NCBI RefSeq assembly: GCF_935825525.1
Contig: NZ_CAKXZT010000160.1
Span: 62,001-126,000, forward strand
Source of the DNA: Mesorhizobium escarrei
GTDB taxonomy: Bacteria; Pseudomonadota; Alphaproteobacteria; Rhizobiales; Rhizobiaceae
Length of the DNA stretch: 64,000 nt
Reading direction: 5' to 3'
How positions within the stretch are numbered: the first letter of the stretch is position 1; the number at the start of each line of letters is the position of its first letter. Positions 33,743 through 43,116 of the stretch are shown here, one piece after another. The position numbers and the translations under genes were made by a program. The notes beneath the pieces are model-generated. The model had not been told where the DNA came from and made no database searches. It saw only the letters and a program-made list of their open reading frames with translations.

Positions 33743-35617
33743 TCAGCGCGGCGCTTGACCTGCGCGCTTCCGGTAACGATGAGCCGACACAGTACGAACA
33801 CGTGTCATCAACACGCCAAGGACGGAGGAATTGGTGTTTTTGAGTGTCTGCGTCAGGTCTTCCAGTTGATCAAGCGACGTCACGCCCCACTGCGCCACCA
33901 CAATCACGCCATCAAGAAGCGGGCAGAGAGCAAGCCCTTCGGCTCCTGAACTAAACGGTGGGAGCTCAACAATAACGATACCGTAACCACCAACTTCGCT
34001 CAGCAATTTCTCCATATTATCGGGAACCAGCAAATTCGCCGAATTCGACACATCGTTCTTCAAATAATAAAACGATGTCTTTTCAATGAATCGGATTTGC
34101 TTTCCGACGTCTTTAGGGCTGCCGGAATCCCGATCGATCACGTTGAAATCGGAGGAAAAGACACGTTCGTTGGCCAGTGCCGACTTATCGTCGGCGTTGA
34201 TCACGAGGGTCGCTGTGCCCGTCGCCCCACACAGCGCCGCCAGATTGCTTACAATGGTGCTCTTTCCGTCACCGGGGGACACGGATGTAATTCCGATGCG
34301 ACGGGTGGCCCCGGCCAGGCCCATGATCGCCTTGACGCTCCTGAGGCTGCCGCTGAATGAAGAGTCCGGATTCCTGAGCACCTCGTCAAGCCGGCCAAAA
34401 CCACCCCGCCTGAAGCTGACCGGCGGCAATTCTCCAATACAGGCCAGGCCCAGTTCGCGACGGATCTGACGCGGGGTCCTCACGTTCCGATCGAGGCCGC
34501 GTCGTGCTACGGCGAACCCGATGCCAGCCACCATTCCGGCAAGTGCGCCAAAGGCGAGGATCAGCGTCTTGCGCGGCCGACTTGCTTTCTTTGGGCTCGT
34601 TGCGGACGTGATGACGCGAGCATCGGCGATCAGGTAAGGCTGTTGGTCGACCGAGTTTGTATACGCCGCGAGCAGGCTCTCATACATCTTTCGATAAGTG
34701 TCGGCGGTAACCTCCAACTGCTCCAGCGTAATCTGGTGTGTTGGCTGTCCTTCACTGAGCGCGGGGTCCTGTCCCGCGACGGACGTCTCGTCCTGACCGA
34801 TGCTGTAGTCGTGTTTTGCGCGAAACTGCTGGGCGACCCGGGTCGCGCTGTTCATCTGATCACCGACCTCCCGCATCCGCCTTTCCAACCATGCGATGCC
34901 TTCGCTAGCCGTTGCTGTTGTCGTTTGCACTTGCTCGCGCACGAACGCTTCCGCTGTGGCGTTTGCGACGCGTGCCGCCAATGCCGGATCGTGAGACTGG
35001 AATGTAATGTCCATTGCATAGGAAACACCGACACGCTGGACATCCAGGCCACCGCTGAATATCTCCACTGCGTGACGCCGACGCTCGGATTCCAGCGGCG
35101 GGCTGTTCGCCTCCATTCGATCCGGCAAGGGCAGCACGCGATGGAAGAAATCCGTCAGCGCAGCATTGCCGGTATGGAGTCCGCCGGCATCAACGATGCT
35201 CATCCAGGCTCTGCGAAACCTCTCGCCGATGGTCGGACCGTCCAGATCCCTGAAGGTTGGATTGTCCATGAGTCCAAGGTCATCGATCACCATCATCGCG
35301 ATTTTCTGGGAGCGCAGAACAGCAAGTTGGCTCTCGACCTGAGCGGTATCGAGCGACAGGTTCACTTCGGCCGGTTGCTGCTGAAGGTTTCTGGGTATCT
35401 TCGGTTCGATCAGGATCTGGGTGCGCGCGGAATAAACAGGATCCGAGGTAGCAAAGTAGAACGTCGCGCAAACGATTCCGGCGATGACGAACGCAAGAAT
35501 CGAGAAAAGATACTGCCGAGCAAACGAGACAACGTCAGCGAGGCTGATAAAGTCCTGCGGCGCATCCGCCCCGAGCCATGGCTTGTGAGCAGTTGCCGCC
35601 GACGGCCGGTCTAGCAT
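33743..35617 (-). CDS. Wzz/BY-kinase-like chain-length and export protein (ExoP-like)
   Basis: About 624 residues from the ATG at 35617. An N-terminal Wzz domain has two flanking membrane helices (YLFSILAFVIAGIVCATFYF near residue 37, and TLILAFGALAGMVAGIGFAV near 370) and a long coiled periplasmic region between them. A cytoplasmic P-loop domain follows, with Walker A in SVSPGDGKSTIVSNLA near 465. The Walker A' position reads LVINADDK instead of the usual LLIDADxR, and the Walker B position reads VIVELPP instead of a Asp-x-PP motif. No C-terminal Tyr cluster is present, only one Tyr near the end. It probably still regulates chain length and export, but kinase activity is doubtful. Confidence 0.85.
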   Translation of the reverse strand: MLDRPSAATAHKPWLGADAPQDFISLADVVSFARQYLFSILAFVIAGIVCATFYFATSDPVYSARTQILIEPKIPRNLQQQPAEVNLSLDTAQVESQLAVLRSQKIAMMVIDDLGLMDNPTFRDLDGPTIGERFRRAWMSIVDAGGLHTGNAALTDFFHRVLPLPDRMEANSPPLESERRRHAVEIFSGGLDVQRVGVSYAMDITFQSHDPALAARVANATAEAFVREQVQTTTATASEGIAWLERRMREVGDQMNSATRVAQQFRAKHDYSIGQDETSVAGQDPALSEGQPTHQITLEQLEVTADTYRKMYESLLAAYTNSVDQQPYLIADARVITSATSPKKASRPRKTLILAFGALAGMVAGIGFAVARRGLDRNVRTPRQIRRELGLACIGELPPVSFRRGGFGRLDEVLRNPDSSFSGSLRSVKAIMGLAGATRRIGITSVSPGDGKSTIVSNLAALCGATGTATLVINADDKSALANERVFSSDFNVIDRDSGSPKDVGKQIRFIEKTSFYYLKNDVSNSANLLVPDNMEKLLSEVGGYGIVIVELPPFSSGAEGLALCPLLDGVIVVAQWGVTSLDQLEDLTQTLKNTNSSVLGVLMTRVRTVSAHRYRKRAGQAPR

Positions 35618-35734
35618 GGCTTCAATCCAAATCTGCGACAAAGAGAGCGGCGAACTGCAACGGTCGAGCAGCATCGCCACCGATGGGCCCCGGTTCGAGC
35701 ATGCAGCCGCGCCACTGTTATGATGACGACCGTT

Positions 35735-36505
35735 TTAGCTCGATCGGCCCAATAGGTGGGCGCCAGGAAACATCTCATTGAGCTTGTAGACGACCTCCGT
35801 CCTGTTCGTCGCCTTCAGCTTCTTCATGATGTTGCGGATATGAACCTTGACCGTGCTCTCTCGAAGGTTGAGCTCATGAGCGATTATCTTGTTCGCCTTG
35901 CCACGCCTGAGAGCCTGGACGACCTCTTCTTGCCGCTCCGTGAACACACTCGCCATCGGCCTTGCCATATCGACTGTTGTGTCGATTGCCTTGTGCTGGG
36001 CAAGCACGCTGCTTGCAGGGACAAATGTGCCACCGGCAAGGACGAGATTTACGGCTTCAACACAGATCTCGAAACGGATCGATGAAGGGATGTAGGCTTT
36101 TGCGCCATAATTCAACGCCTTCAGAATCTGCTCTAGATCGTCGGTATCGGCCAAAATCACCACTGGAACCGGGTGGGCCTCATTGACGAGATCGGCGATT
36201 TCGCTGCCGGTTCTTGCATCTGTCACCTTTCGGCTGCCGACGTTCAGCAGAATAGCCGAGATCGACAGTGCATTCTCTTGATGCCGCCACTCTTCGATCG
36301 AACCGAACGACAGGATTTCCTTGCCGATGCCATAGGCGGTCAGGCATTGCGCAAGACATTGCCGGTCAAGCACTCGCTCGTCCAGCAGAGCCAGGCAAGA
36401 TTCGGTCAAGCCATGTCTATGAAGATGTATTCCATTCCCGGCCTTGCGCGATACGAATTCCAGTGCACCGGGTGATTTGCTATCCAGTTGAATTGTCGGA
36501 ACCAT
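35735..36505 (-). CDS. LuxR-type regulator with degenerate receiver domain
   Basis: About 256 residues from the ATG at 36505, which has GGGGAG seven bases upstream. The N-terminal part, residues 40-165, has receiver-like strands but reads ISAILLNVGSRKV where a phospho-acceptor Asp would be expected, so it is probably not a normal response regulator. The C-terminal 65 residues (FTERQEEVVQALRRGKANKI, then LNLRESTVKVHIRNIMKKLK) are a clear LuxR/FixJ helix-turn-helix. It lies 118 bases upstream of the Wzz-like gene in the same direction and may control the exopolysaccharide genes. No sensor kinase gene is adjacent. Confidence 0.87.
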   Translation of the reverse strand: MVPTIQLDSKSPGALEFVSRKAGNGIHLHRHGLTESCLALLDERVLDRQCLAQCLTAYGIGKEILSFGSIEEWRHQENALSISAILLNVGSRKVTDARTGSEIADLVNEAHPVPVVILADTDDLEQILKALNYGAKAYIPSSIRFEICVEAVNLVLAGGTFVPASSVLAQHKAIDTTVDMARPMASVFTERQEEVVQALRRGKANKIIAHELNLRESTVKVHIRNIMKKLKATNRTEVVYKLNEMFPGAHLLGRSS

Positions 36506-36914
36506 GAACTTACTCCCCAAACTCTACCCAACGTTTCGAGACCAGTACGAGATCGACTGCAGGCAAATACTACTTCCCGCGCGCGATGTTTTGTTCGCGT
36601 CGCCTTCACTGTAACTGCGGGATTTTCCCAAGCCCCAACTTGGAACAGCACTACCCCTTCAATAATGTTTATCGCCGAAAAGCTGTGCCTTCACTAATTT
36701 AGGTTAACAAGACGTAAAAAATTTTTACCCCTTCACTTGGCCGTAGTAATTTGGTCTAGGAGGGAGGTCAGCCAGAGCACACACCGACTGGAATCTGGAC
36801 CTCGCGTTGTTTGCCAGGCGCGGTGGTCCGTCGGCAAAGACAGCCGGCGCCGCCGATGGCAGTGCGGCCCTAAGGCGCGTCGCGTCGCCTTTGCGTCGTG
36901 CGCCAAAACAAGCG
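36506..36914. other. promoter region of the LuxR-type regulator
   Basis: A 409-base gap with an unusually AT-rich stretch at about 36660-36730 (AATTTAGGTTAAC, AAAAAATTTTTACC), the likely promoter zone for the minus-strand regulator gene. A minus-strand open frame of 74 codons at 36725-36949 looks like noise. No gene is supported. Confidence 0.45.
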
Positions 36915-37634
36915 TCAGCCATCGATATACCTGTCATCGAACTCGGCAAATTTCGTTACGCCCTGCCGATCCAGCACGCGGACATGACCTTGGCGGAACT
37001 CCAGAAACCCGCGTTCCCGCAATTCCCGCAGCATTCGGTTGACATGGACCGGCGTCAGGCCGAGCGCGTCCGCGAGGTCGTACTGGGTGAGAGGGCATGC
37101 AAAGCCAGTGCGGCTGACAGCGCCGACGCGCTCCAGGCGCGCTCTCAGCTCGAGCAGCAAGTGCGCTGTACGCGCCAAGGCGCTGCGTCGGCCTATATTG
37201 GTGAGGTGTTGGGCAACAAGCGCTCGCTGGCGGGCGAGCGTTTCGAGAAAAAGCGAGGCTATGTGGGGCGACTTCGCTGCTCCAAGAGCAAGCGTCTTGG
37301 CCGAGGCTTCCAGCACTGCAAGGTCGGTTTGAGCCACAAATGTCTGAAGAGCAGCGCCCGTATATGTCTGTGGCAGGACAATGTCGCCCTTCAGGGCAAA
37401 GTCCAAAATCTGTCGCTGTCCACCGGCAAGGTCATGAGAAATGCAGCCCCAGCCAGACTCGATTATGAAGACGCGATCGCCGTCCTCACCCTGATTGACG
37501 ATAGCGGTTTCCGCCGCATATCGCTTCGGCACGAAGCCCAGCGCCTTGATATACGCCTTATCGTCGCTTTTGACTGCGACTGACGCCGGACGGTTTTCAT
37601 TCCCACTCAATGAAAGGCTTGTAGCATACGTCAT
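36915..37634 (-). CDS. Crp/Fnr family transcriptional regulator
   Basis: About 239 residues from the ATG at 37634, with GGCGGGGG upstream. The frame runs open to 37901 but that part lacks family similarity. An N-terminal cyclic-nucleotide-binding-type barrel (AIVNQGEDGDRVFIIESGWG, then GDIVLPQTY) leads to a dimerisation helix and a C-terminal winged helix (YDLADALGLTPVHVNRMLRELRERGF). There is no N-terminal Cys cluster, so it is not an oxygen-sensing Fnr. The barrel lacks the Arg-Ser phosphate cassette of true CRP, so the ligand is unknown. Proteins of this sub-type are common in rhizobia. Confidence 0.85.
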   Translation of the reverse strand: MTYATSLSLSGNENRPASVAVKSDDKAYIKALGFVPKRYAAETAIVNQGEDGDRVFIIESGWGCISHDLAGGQRQILDFALKGDIVLPQTYTGAALQTFVAQTDLAVLEASAKTLALGAAKSPHIASLFLETLARQRALVAQHLTNIGRRSALARTAHLLLELRARLERVGAVSRTGFACPLTQYDLADALGLTPVHVNRMLRELRERGFLEFRQGHVRVLDRQGVTKFAEFDDRYIDG

Positions 37635-38526
37635 TCGAACCCCCGCCAATCCTCCCCTAGATACCTCCCTACGCAAAAACGTACTCCAGCTTTGACGTGT
37701 TGAGTACCCTGCACGGGCTACAACCATTGGGTGATGTTGCACTGCACTCTCACAAAAAAGCAAGGACCACGCCAGATCGAGGGCAGTAGGACGCGAATTC
37801 CTCATAAAGTTCGACCGACTTTCTGCACCATCCATTCGAATGGCGAGGCCTCCGGCGGTCGGAAGCGCCTGGTGACACCGTGCAACTTTGGAACACGCCA
37901 CTTTTACGGATCGCTTACGGCTTTCGGCGCGACTGCCCTACCGGCTGCAAGCCAGGCATTGCTGCTGACTCGCTGTCGCGCTGACGTTGTCGGGGCGAAC
38001 CGCCGGTCGTTCAAAACCGGGCGGAACGTGCCGCTACCCCATCCATGCAACCTTCTGATTTCACTCGCAGATAGCACCCCGGATTCCCTCATATCGAGCA
38101 GCACCGGGTCACTCAAGTCTAACCGCTGCAGGTGAGATGCCTCACAAAACCGGCAGGTCGCGCTGGGCCCGATACGAGATTTCCTCATCGCCGTGACGAG
38201 GTTTCAACGGACAAGAGCGTTTGTTCTCAGGCTCGGCCACTTCGGCTCGATGAGTAGCCTTCGCTGTAGTGCCAGGGCCGGGCCGGAACGGGTCGATTGA
38301 CAGCCCCTCTTTCGAGCCAAGCTGTCTCCGGGTTCAGCCGCGACACAGGGGCGAGGTATACCCCATTCGCGTTAGCTATGAACCCCTGATACCTCGCACG
38401 TGCGAAGAGACCGCTCGCCACGTACCCAGAAGAGGGGGTATGTCTGAGTACCGCTGCCACCGACAGAAGCCCGGCCAACCGGGTCGCATCGGCCTTTTTG
38501 CACATCATTGATCCAGCGATTAATGG
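37635..38526. other. long stretch without a supported gene
   Basis: About 890 bases. Open frames on both strands (37731-38135 +, 37904-38188 -, and 38227-38622 -, the last starting inside the repeat at 38527) have no recognisable domain, weak starts and overlapping frames. This may be the remains of decayed genes. The upstream part should hold the promoter of the Crp/Fnr gene. Confidence 0.4.
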
Positions 38527-38646
38527 ATGTCGCGCAAAAAACATGTCCTCGGGCCTGACCCTGGGCCTGGGCCCAGGGCCTGACGGGAGTGTGCGCTGCG
38601 GTTTTGCGATAACGACATGCATAAAACCAGAACTTAAAAGCGCATG
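38527..38646 (-). repeat. RIME-like palindromic intergenic repeat, copy B
   Basis: Opposite orientation to copy A at 33584. On the minus strand it reads GCTTTTAAGTTCTGG, TTTTATGCATGTCGTTATCG, CAAAACCGC and GCGCACAC, and ends at GCGCGACAT. The centre differs from copy A: a GC-rich palindrome with CCTGGGCCCAGG inside. The outer arms match, the centre varies, and so the two are mosaic versions of one family. Confidence 0.75.
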
Positions 38647-38892
38647 GCGTCCTGCTCTCCTACGGCTTCACCCGCCGCACTCTTAATTGGTGTCGCCCAC
38701 CTGTATGGTACCGTGCTAATATTCCAGCCGGCTTGGGAGGTTCCAATCGACCTCATTGCGAATGTTTTCGCCGGCACGTGGGCTGCCGGGGTGCTTGCCG
38801 CCATCTGGTATGTCTGGAGGCGGCGCTCGCTGCCCGCTGCCGAAAACAACCAGAACCGCGATTTGCGGGAATGGCTGGACGGGCAGCTGTAG
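38644..38892 (+). CDS. small membrane protein, hypothetical
   Basis: 82 residues with two hydrophobic segments (AALLIGVAHLYGTVLIFQ and LIANVFAGTWAAGVLAAIWYVW) and a charged C-terminus ending REWLDGQL. The first codon lies at the edge of the palindromic repeat and no good ribosome-binding site is visible, so the true start is uncertain. The membrane pattern and absence of competing genes make it plausible. I do not recognise the family. Confidence 0.45.
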   Translation: MASCSPTASPAALLIGVAHLYGTVLIFQPAWEVPIDLIANVFAGTWAAGVLAAIWYVWRRRSLPAAENNQNRDLREWLDGQL

Positions 38893-39099
38893 AGGCGCTT
38901 GTGCCGGGGCGAAGCAGGCGCCCGACCCGAAATGACACGGGCCGTCCCGGCGCCCGCGAAGAGGGCGCCCAACCCCATGTTCGGCGAGGCCATGCCGCAA
39001 GAACGGCGCGACGTCAAAATGAAATAGCCGACACCAGCCGCCGGCGCGGGAACCCAAGCGCGTTTGGCATCGCTACCGCCAGCACTGGCTTTTGACTGG

Positions 39100-39831
39100 C
39101 TACCGGCTCGCCGAGCGCGAAAGAGCAGCTTCCGTTTGATCGGCCCCGCTCAGGAATTCGTCGCGTTCGGCTATCCACAGATTCGCATAGTCGACATTCT
39201 GCCACTCGGCAAACCAGGGACCGCCGCTTGTATAGTGGACCGCCTTGGGTGTGCCATGCGCCGGCTTTTCGTTCCAACCTTCAAGCCAGTTCCACTCTAC
39301 CGGCAGCGAGCCCAAATCCTCATCGGCAACCCACTGCATTCGGTGGAGGTAGGCGCCACTTTCGCGGTTCACGACCTCCGGCGTAAGCGATTTAACCGCA
39401 GGATGCGCGCAATTGAACAGCATCAGCGAGGACCAGTTTTTTCGTGGGTAGGATGTCTGGACGACGCCATCCATCTTGGTGGTGGCCTTCGGCGTATAGT
39501 CGTGCTGGACGCAATAGACCGCCTTGTTCGACTTCGTGTATTCCAGCAACCCTGCGACGTCGCCGAGCCACAGGAAGTCGCAATCGCAAAACAAAGCCCA
39601 ACCCGTATAGTCGGCGAGAAAAGGCGTGAGAAACCGCGTATAGGTGAACTCTGTTGACGCGAGCGGATCTTTTTCCCTCCAATACAGTCCACGGGCACGC
39701 AGCTCGTCCTGTTTGATTGGGATGACGGAGACAGGCACCGAAGCGTTTTTGAGCAAAGAGTGCCGCGCCACGTCGTAGGCGATCGGCTCACGGCTGTCCC
39801 ATCCAACGAATACCCTAAACGCATCAGTCAT
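39100..39831 (-). CDS. GT8-like glycosyltransferase
   Basis: About 243 residues from the ATG at 39831. A GT-A-like domain starts FRVFVGWDSREPIAYDVARHS and carries the metal-binding acidic motif in WALFCDCDFLWLGDV near residue 80. The later SSLMLFNCAHPAVKSLTP and NEKPAHGTPKAVHYTSGGPW blocks resemble the C-terminal half of GT8/LgtC-type enzymes, which keep a conserved His near the active site. Retaining transfer of hexose from UDP-sugar is the family reaction. It is in the same direction as the WaaE-like gene upstream, 78 bases away. The family call is by pattern and could shift to a neighbouring GT-A family. Confidence 0.7.
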   Translation of the reverse strand: MTDAFRVFVGWDSREPIAYDVARHSLLKNASVPVSVIPIKQDELRARGLYWREKDPLASTEFTYTRFLTPFLADYTGWALFCDCDFLWLGDVAGLLEYTKSNKAVYCVQHDYTPKATTKMDGVVQTSYPRKNWSSLMLFNCAHPAVKSLTPEVVNRESGAYLHRMQWVADEDLGSLPVEWNWLEGWNEKPAHGTPKAVHYTSGGPWFAEWQNVDYANLWIAERDEFLSGADQTEAALSRSASR

Positions 39832-39909
39832 ATTCAGTACCTTGGCTCCAATTTCAAAACGGTCATACACTAACGGTCTGGCAACAGCTCGGCAACAATG
39901 GCGCGGAAA

Positions 39910-40725
39910 TTAGCCAGGGCGATTTCCGAAGCCCGCGGATTTGCCTTTCACCCCGGCGCGGCTTTCCTCGGCGCACCTCGTCTTGCCGCCCAACGCGACA
40001 AGCGCCCATTTCTGATAGGTGTAGCCGGCCGAATAAGCGGCGACCATCGCGCCGGTCGAACCGTCCAGAAACCCCAGCCTGAAGACATAGCTGTTCATAT
40101 AAGCCCAGACGGAGCGCAAAACCGCCTTGCTGATCGAGCTTTTTTTTCCCTCGGCAAGCATCCGCGCGGCGGACGCTTGCGCGTATCTACCGATCTTGTC
40201 ATGCGCGTCCGCCAGGTCGGCGATCGAGTCATGCTCCATGGGATGGGACAATCGCCCGACCTTGCCATTCACCACCACCTTCTCGTGCACGGTGTCGTCG
40301 CTGAAGCGGCCGGAGCGGCGACGAAATAGCCTGAGCACCAGATCGGGCGACCAGCCGCCATGGCGGACAATGCGCCCACAAAAGCGCGATCGTCTTGGTA
40401 TTTCGAAGCCGTGACAGCCTTTCGGGTTGGCGATGAAAGCCATGATTTCCGCGGCCAGCGGCGGCTCGACCCATTCGTCGGCATCAAGCGAAAGGACCCA
40501 ATCGCCTGTCGCCGCGTCGAGGGCGCGGTTTTTTTGCGCGCCGAAACCCGGCCAATCGAGGGTGATCAGGACCTTGGCCCCGAGCCCACTGGCGATGTCC
40601 CTGGTTTGATCGGCGCTGTTATTGTCGAGGACGACGATTTCGTCGGCAAAATGTACCGAGCGAAGGCAACGCGCAATGCACGCTTCCTCATTGCGGCTGA
40701 TTATGACGACTGAGAGCGCCGGCAC
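39910..40725 (-). CDS. glycosyltransferase family 2, WaaE/KdtX-like
   Basis: 271 residues from a GTG at 40725. The sequence LSVVIISRNEEACIARCLRS, EIVVLDNNSADQTRDIAS, then WVLSLDADEWVEPPL gives the GT-A fold with its DxD motif. ALRSVWAYMNSYVFRLGFLDG near residue 205 is typical of the WaaE/KdtX branch, which adds a glucose to the heptose or Kdo region of LPS core. A core-oligosaccharide or other surface-glycan role is likely. It is downstream of the GT4 gene at 40835-42004 with a 109-base gap. Confidence 0.85.
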   Translation of the reverse strand: MPALSVVIISRNEEACIARCLRSVHFADEIVVLDNNSADQTRDIASGLGAKVLITLDWPGFGAQKNRALDAATGDWVLSLDADEWVEPPLAAEIMAFIANPKGCHGFEIPRRSRFCGRIVRHGGWSPDLVLRLFRRRSGRFSDDTVHEKVVVNGKVGRLSHPMEHDSIADLADAHDKIGRYAQASAARMLAEGKKSSISKAVLRSVWAYMNSYVFRLGFLDGSTGAMVAAYSAGYTYQKWALVALGGKTRCAEESRAGVKGKSAGFGNRPG

Positions 40726-40834
40726 GGTCAGGTGGTTCCGGCATCAAAACTGCGACTGTTGTTCAAATGAAACTGTTCCCCCGGACCTGTTGTCACTCCG
40801 GTGACACTAACGGATTCAAAAAATATGTCGAAAA

Positions 40835-42004
40835 TTATTTCAGGTCGAGACTTTCGTACAGCGCTATCATTCTCCTGATCATGACGTTGAAATCGTAGTG
40901 TTCGGCTGCCGCCCTGACCCTGGCCGCAGTCTCAGGCCGTGACGACAGCTGCAGCGCGCGGGCAAGCCCGGCGGCGAGGTCGATTACGCTGGCTGCGTCG
41001 CAAACAAGCGTCGGCTCGAAGCGATCGACAAGCTCGCGCGCCCCACACCCGGTGCTGACCACGGCGGGCAAGCCGCTGGCCATGGCTTCGATGACGACTG
41101 TGCCGAATGGATCATAAATGGAAGGCAGCACGGCAATGTCGGCGGCGCCGTACCATGGCAGCGTATCTTTTTGCGGCCCCAGCATGCGGAGCCTTGCACC
41201 AAGACCAAGCCTGTCGCCGGCCTGCTTGAAGGCATTGGCGCGCGAATCGTGCCCGACGACCCACAATTCCGGCTCGCCATCGAGCCTGGCGACAGCCTTC
41301 ATCAAGGCAAGCAGTCCCTTTCGCGCAAAGCCCGAGCCGACAAACAGGATGACCGACCTGTTTTCGTCGACGTCGAGCCGCGTGCGCACCGCGGCCCGAT
41401 GCTGCTGCCGCAACTCAAGGTTAAAGCGGTCCAGGTCGACCCCGTTGGGAATATGGTGCACGCGTTCGGCCGGATAGTCGTAGTGACGGACAACGTCCTC
41501 AGCCACCATTTTCGAAATGGCAATCACCGCTTTAAGCCGTGGGCTGGCATAGGTTGTGCGTTCAAGACGCAGCGTCTGGCGATGAAAGGGACTCAGCGCC
41601 ATCGCTGCCCTGCCAAGCCGCGTCTCGAAACGCCGTCGCTCGGCAAGATAGGCGGCATGAACGCCTTCCCCGGCCCGGAAGACGTCGCAGCACGGAAGGC
41701 GATCATTGCTCTGCACCAGGGCCGGCGGCATTTCGGCGATCTTGCGGCAGGCGGCTTGAGCAAAGGACGTTGCCCGCAGGTAGCGGGGAAAGCGGCGGCC
41801 GGCGCACTGGATGAACTCTATGCCTTCGTATCGCGGCCAGTCGCCTGACAGCACGGCCACCGGCCGTTGACGCGCGGCGAACGCCGCCATGATGTTTTCC
41901 AGCATGATCTCGCCTCCGCCAAAGGGCGCGTAGCGCTGGCGCACGAACAGGATAGGCCTCTTCGGGTCAGCTTGAATCCGTTGATCATGCCGTGACAAAT
42001 CCAT
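40835..42004 (-). CDS. glycosyltransferase family 4
   Basis: 389 residues with a GT-B fold. The N-terminal PILFVRQRYAPFGGGEIMLENI is the acceptor-side glycine loop. The donor domain has VILFVGSGFARKGLLALMKA near residue 215 and PSIYDPFGTVVIEAMASGLP with the E-x7-E pair near 305. The latter is close to LPS-core transferases of the WaaG type, as are AERVHHIPNGVDLDRF and the length. Together with the WaaE-like gene it suggests an LPS-core or similar oligosaccharide unit. Confidence 0.88.
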   Translation of the reverse strand: MDLSRHDQRIQADPKRPILFVRQRYAPFGGGEIMLENIMAAFAARQRPVAVLSGDWPRYEGIEFIQCAGRRFPRYLRATSFAQAACRKIAEMPPALVQSNDRLPCCDVFRAGEGVHAAYLAERRRFETRLGRAAMALSPFHRQTLRLERTTYASPRLKAVIAISKMVAEDVVRHYDYPAERVHHIPNGVDLDRFNLELRQQHRAAVRTRLDVDENRSVILFVGSGFARKGLLALMKAVARLDGEPELWVVGHDSRANAFKQAGDRLGLGARLRMLGPQKDTLPWYGAADIAVLPSIYDPFGTVVIEAMASGLPAVVSTGCGARELVDRFEPTLVCDAASVIDLAAGLARALQLSSRPETAARVRAAAEHYDFNVMIRRMIALYESLDLK

Positions 42005-42178
42005 GCGACCTCGCTACGCCCTTTTGCACCCCGATCAAGCTTTCGAACTTGGCGGGACTTTGCTCGCAGTCTATTAAGCGTGGCAAACCGGTCCTGGATA
42101 GGGGCGCTGGCGTATAGTTCCGCGTGGTTGCGGCTATGCCACGACGGTAGACTGCTTTCAAGGCGAGGGTTTTTGCCG

Positions 42179-43096
42179 ATGACCACCAGCCATGTCTCGC
42201 CCGCCGACCAGGCCGTCTCGGGCAAACGCAGAGTCGGCGTGATCCGCCGCTTGGAGCGCTCGTTGCGACCGGGGCTGCGAAATCTCCGTGGTCTGGTCAA
42301 GGAGCCTTTTCTAGCCTGGGCGCATCCGGAAGCTCTGGCTTTTTACCGCAGAGCGATGCAAACCGCTTATCTGCCGGACGACCTGATCGACGTCGTCCCG
42401 CAACTCAAGATCCTGTATCTCGCCACGCCGAAGGCGGCGAGCAGCCGCATTCGCAGCAACCTTGCAGCCATGATCGGCAATGACACCGTGTCGGAGTGGC
42501 GCAGCGACCAGAACTGGAAGGTGCACAACCGAAAGGCGTCGAACTTGCAGGCGCCTCGCCATGGCATCGTGCAGTTCCATCGCATGGCCACAAGTCCCGA
42601 AGCCTTGCGGTTCACCTTCGTTCGCAATCCCTATACAAGGCTGTTGTCGTGCTGGGCCGACCAATATCGCGACCGCCCCCTTGTGCCTGGCTATGGCAGG
42701 GTGGAGGTCTATCTGGCTCATCGCGAAAGGGCGGATCCGGCGCTGCCTGTCGGTGCTGACAAGAGCCTGTCGTTTGCTGATTTCGTCGCCTTTGCCTGCA
42801 CGACCTCGACATGGCGCATCGACAAGCATTGGCAGAGGCAAAGCGACATCGTCGACCTTCCAGGCGTTGTGTTCGACCTCATCGGCAAAACCGAGACTTT
42901 CGCACGGGATTTCGAACGGGTTCTCGATCATGTCGGTGCAAGCGAGGAAATGCGACGCGCGGCGATGCCACCTCTGCACACCTCCTCGCGCCGCAGGCTT
43001 GCCGACTATTTCACGCCAGAACTGGCCGATACTATCTACCGCGCCTATGAGCGCGACTTCGATCAGTTTGGCTATCCGCGCGCGCTTCCAGAGTGA
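42179..43096 (+). CDS. sulfotransferase (Sulfotransfer_2-like)
   Basis: About 305 residues from the ATG at 42179. The frame is open to 42080, but the extra part is unlike the family. The 5'-phosphosulfate-binding loop is LYLATPKAASSRIRSNL near residue 80. The 3'-phosphate-binding motif is FTFVRNPYTRLLSCW near 145, with the conserved Arg, Pro and Arg. The family uses PAPS to sulfate sugar hydroxyls. In this neighbourhood the target is probably a surface glycan. It is convergent with the second sulfotransferase across 20 bases. Ribosome-binding support (GCGAGGG) is weakly spaced. Confidence 0.82.
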   Translation: MTTSHVSPADQAVSGKRRVGVIRRLERSLRPGLRNLRGLVKEPFLAWAHPEALAFYRRAMQTAYLPDDLIDVVPQLKILYLATPKAASSRIRSNLAAMIGNDTVSEWRSDQNWKVHNRKASNLQAPRHGIVQFHRMATSPEALRFTFVRNPYTRLLSCWADQYRDRPLVPGYGRVEVYLAHRERADPALPVGADKSLSFADFVAFACTTSTWRIDKHWQRQSDIVDLPGVVFDLIGKTETFARDFERVLDHVGASEEMRRAAMPPLHTSSRRRLADYFTPELADTIYRAYERDFDQFGYPRALPE

Positions 43097-43116
43097 ACGA
43101 TCCGCGCGACAGAACC

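Noticed and set aside
37731..38622. open frames 37731-38135 (+), 37904-38188 (-) and 38227-38622 (-)
   Set aside because: None shows a domain. The last begins inside a palindromic repeat, and the frames overlap one another.
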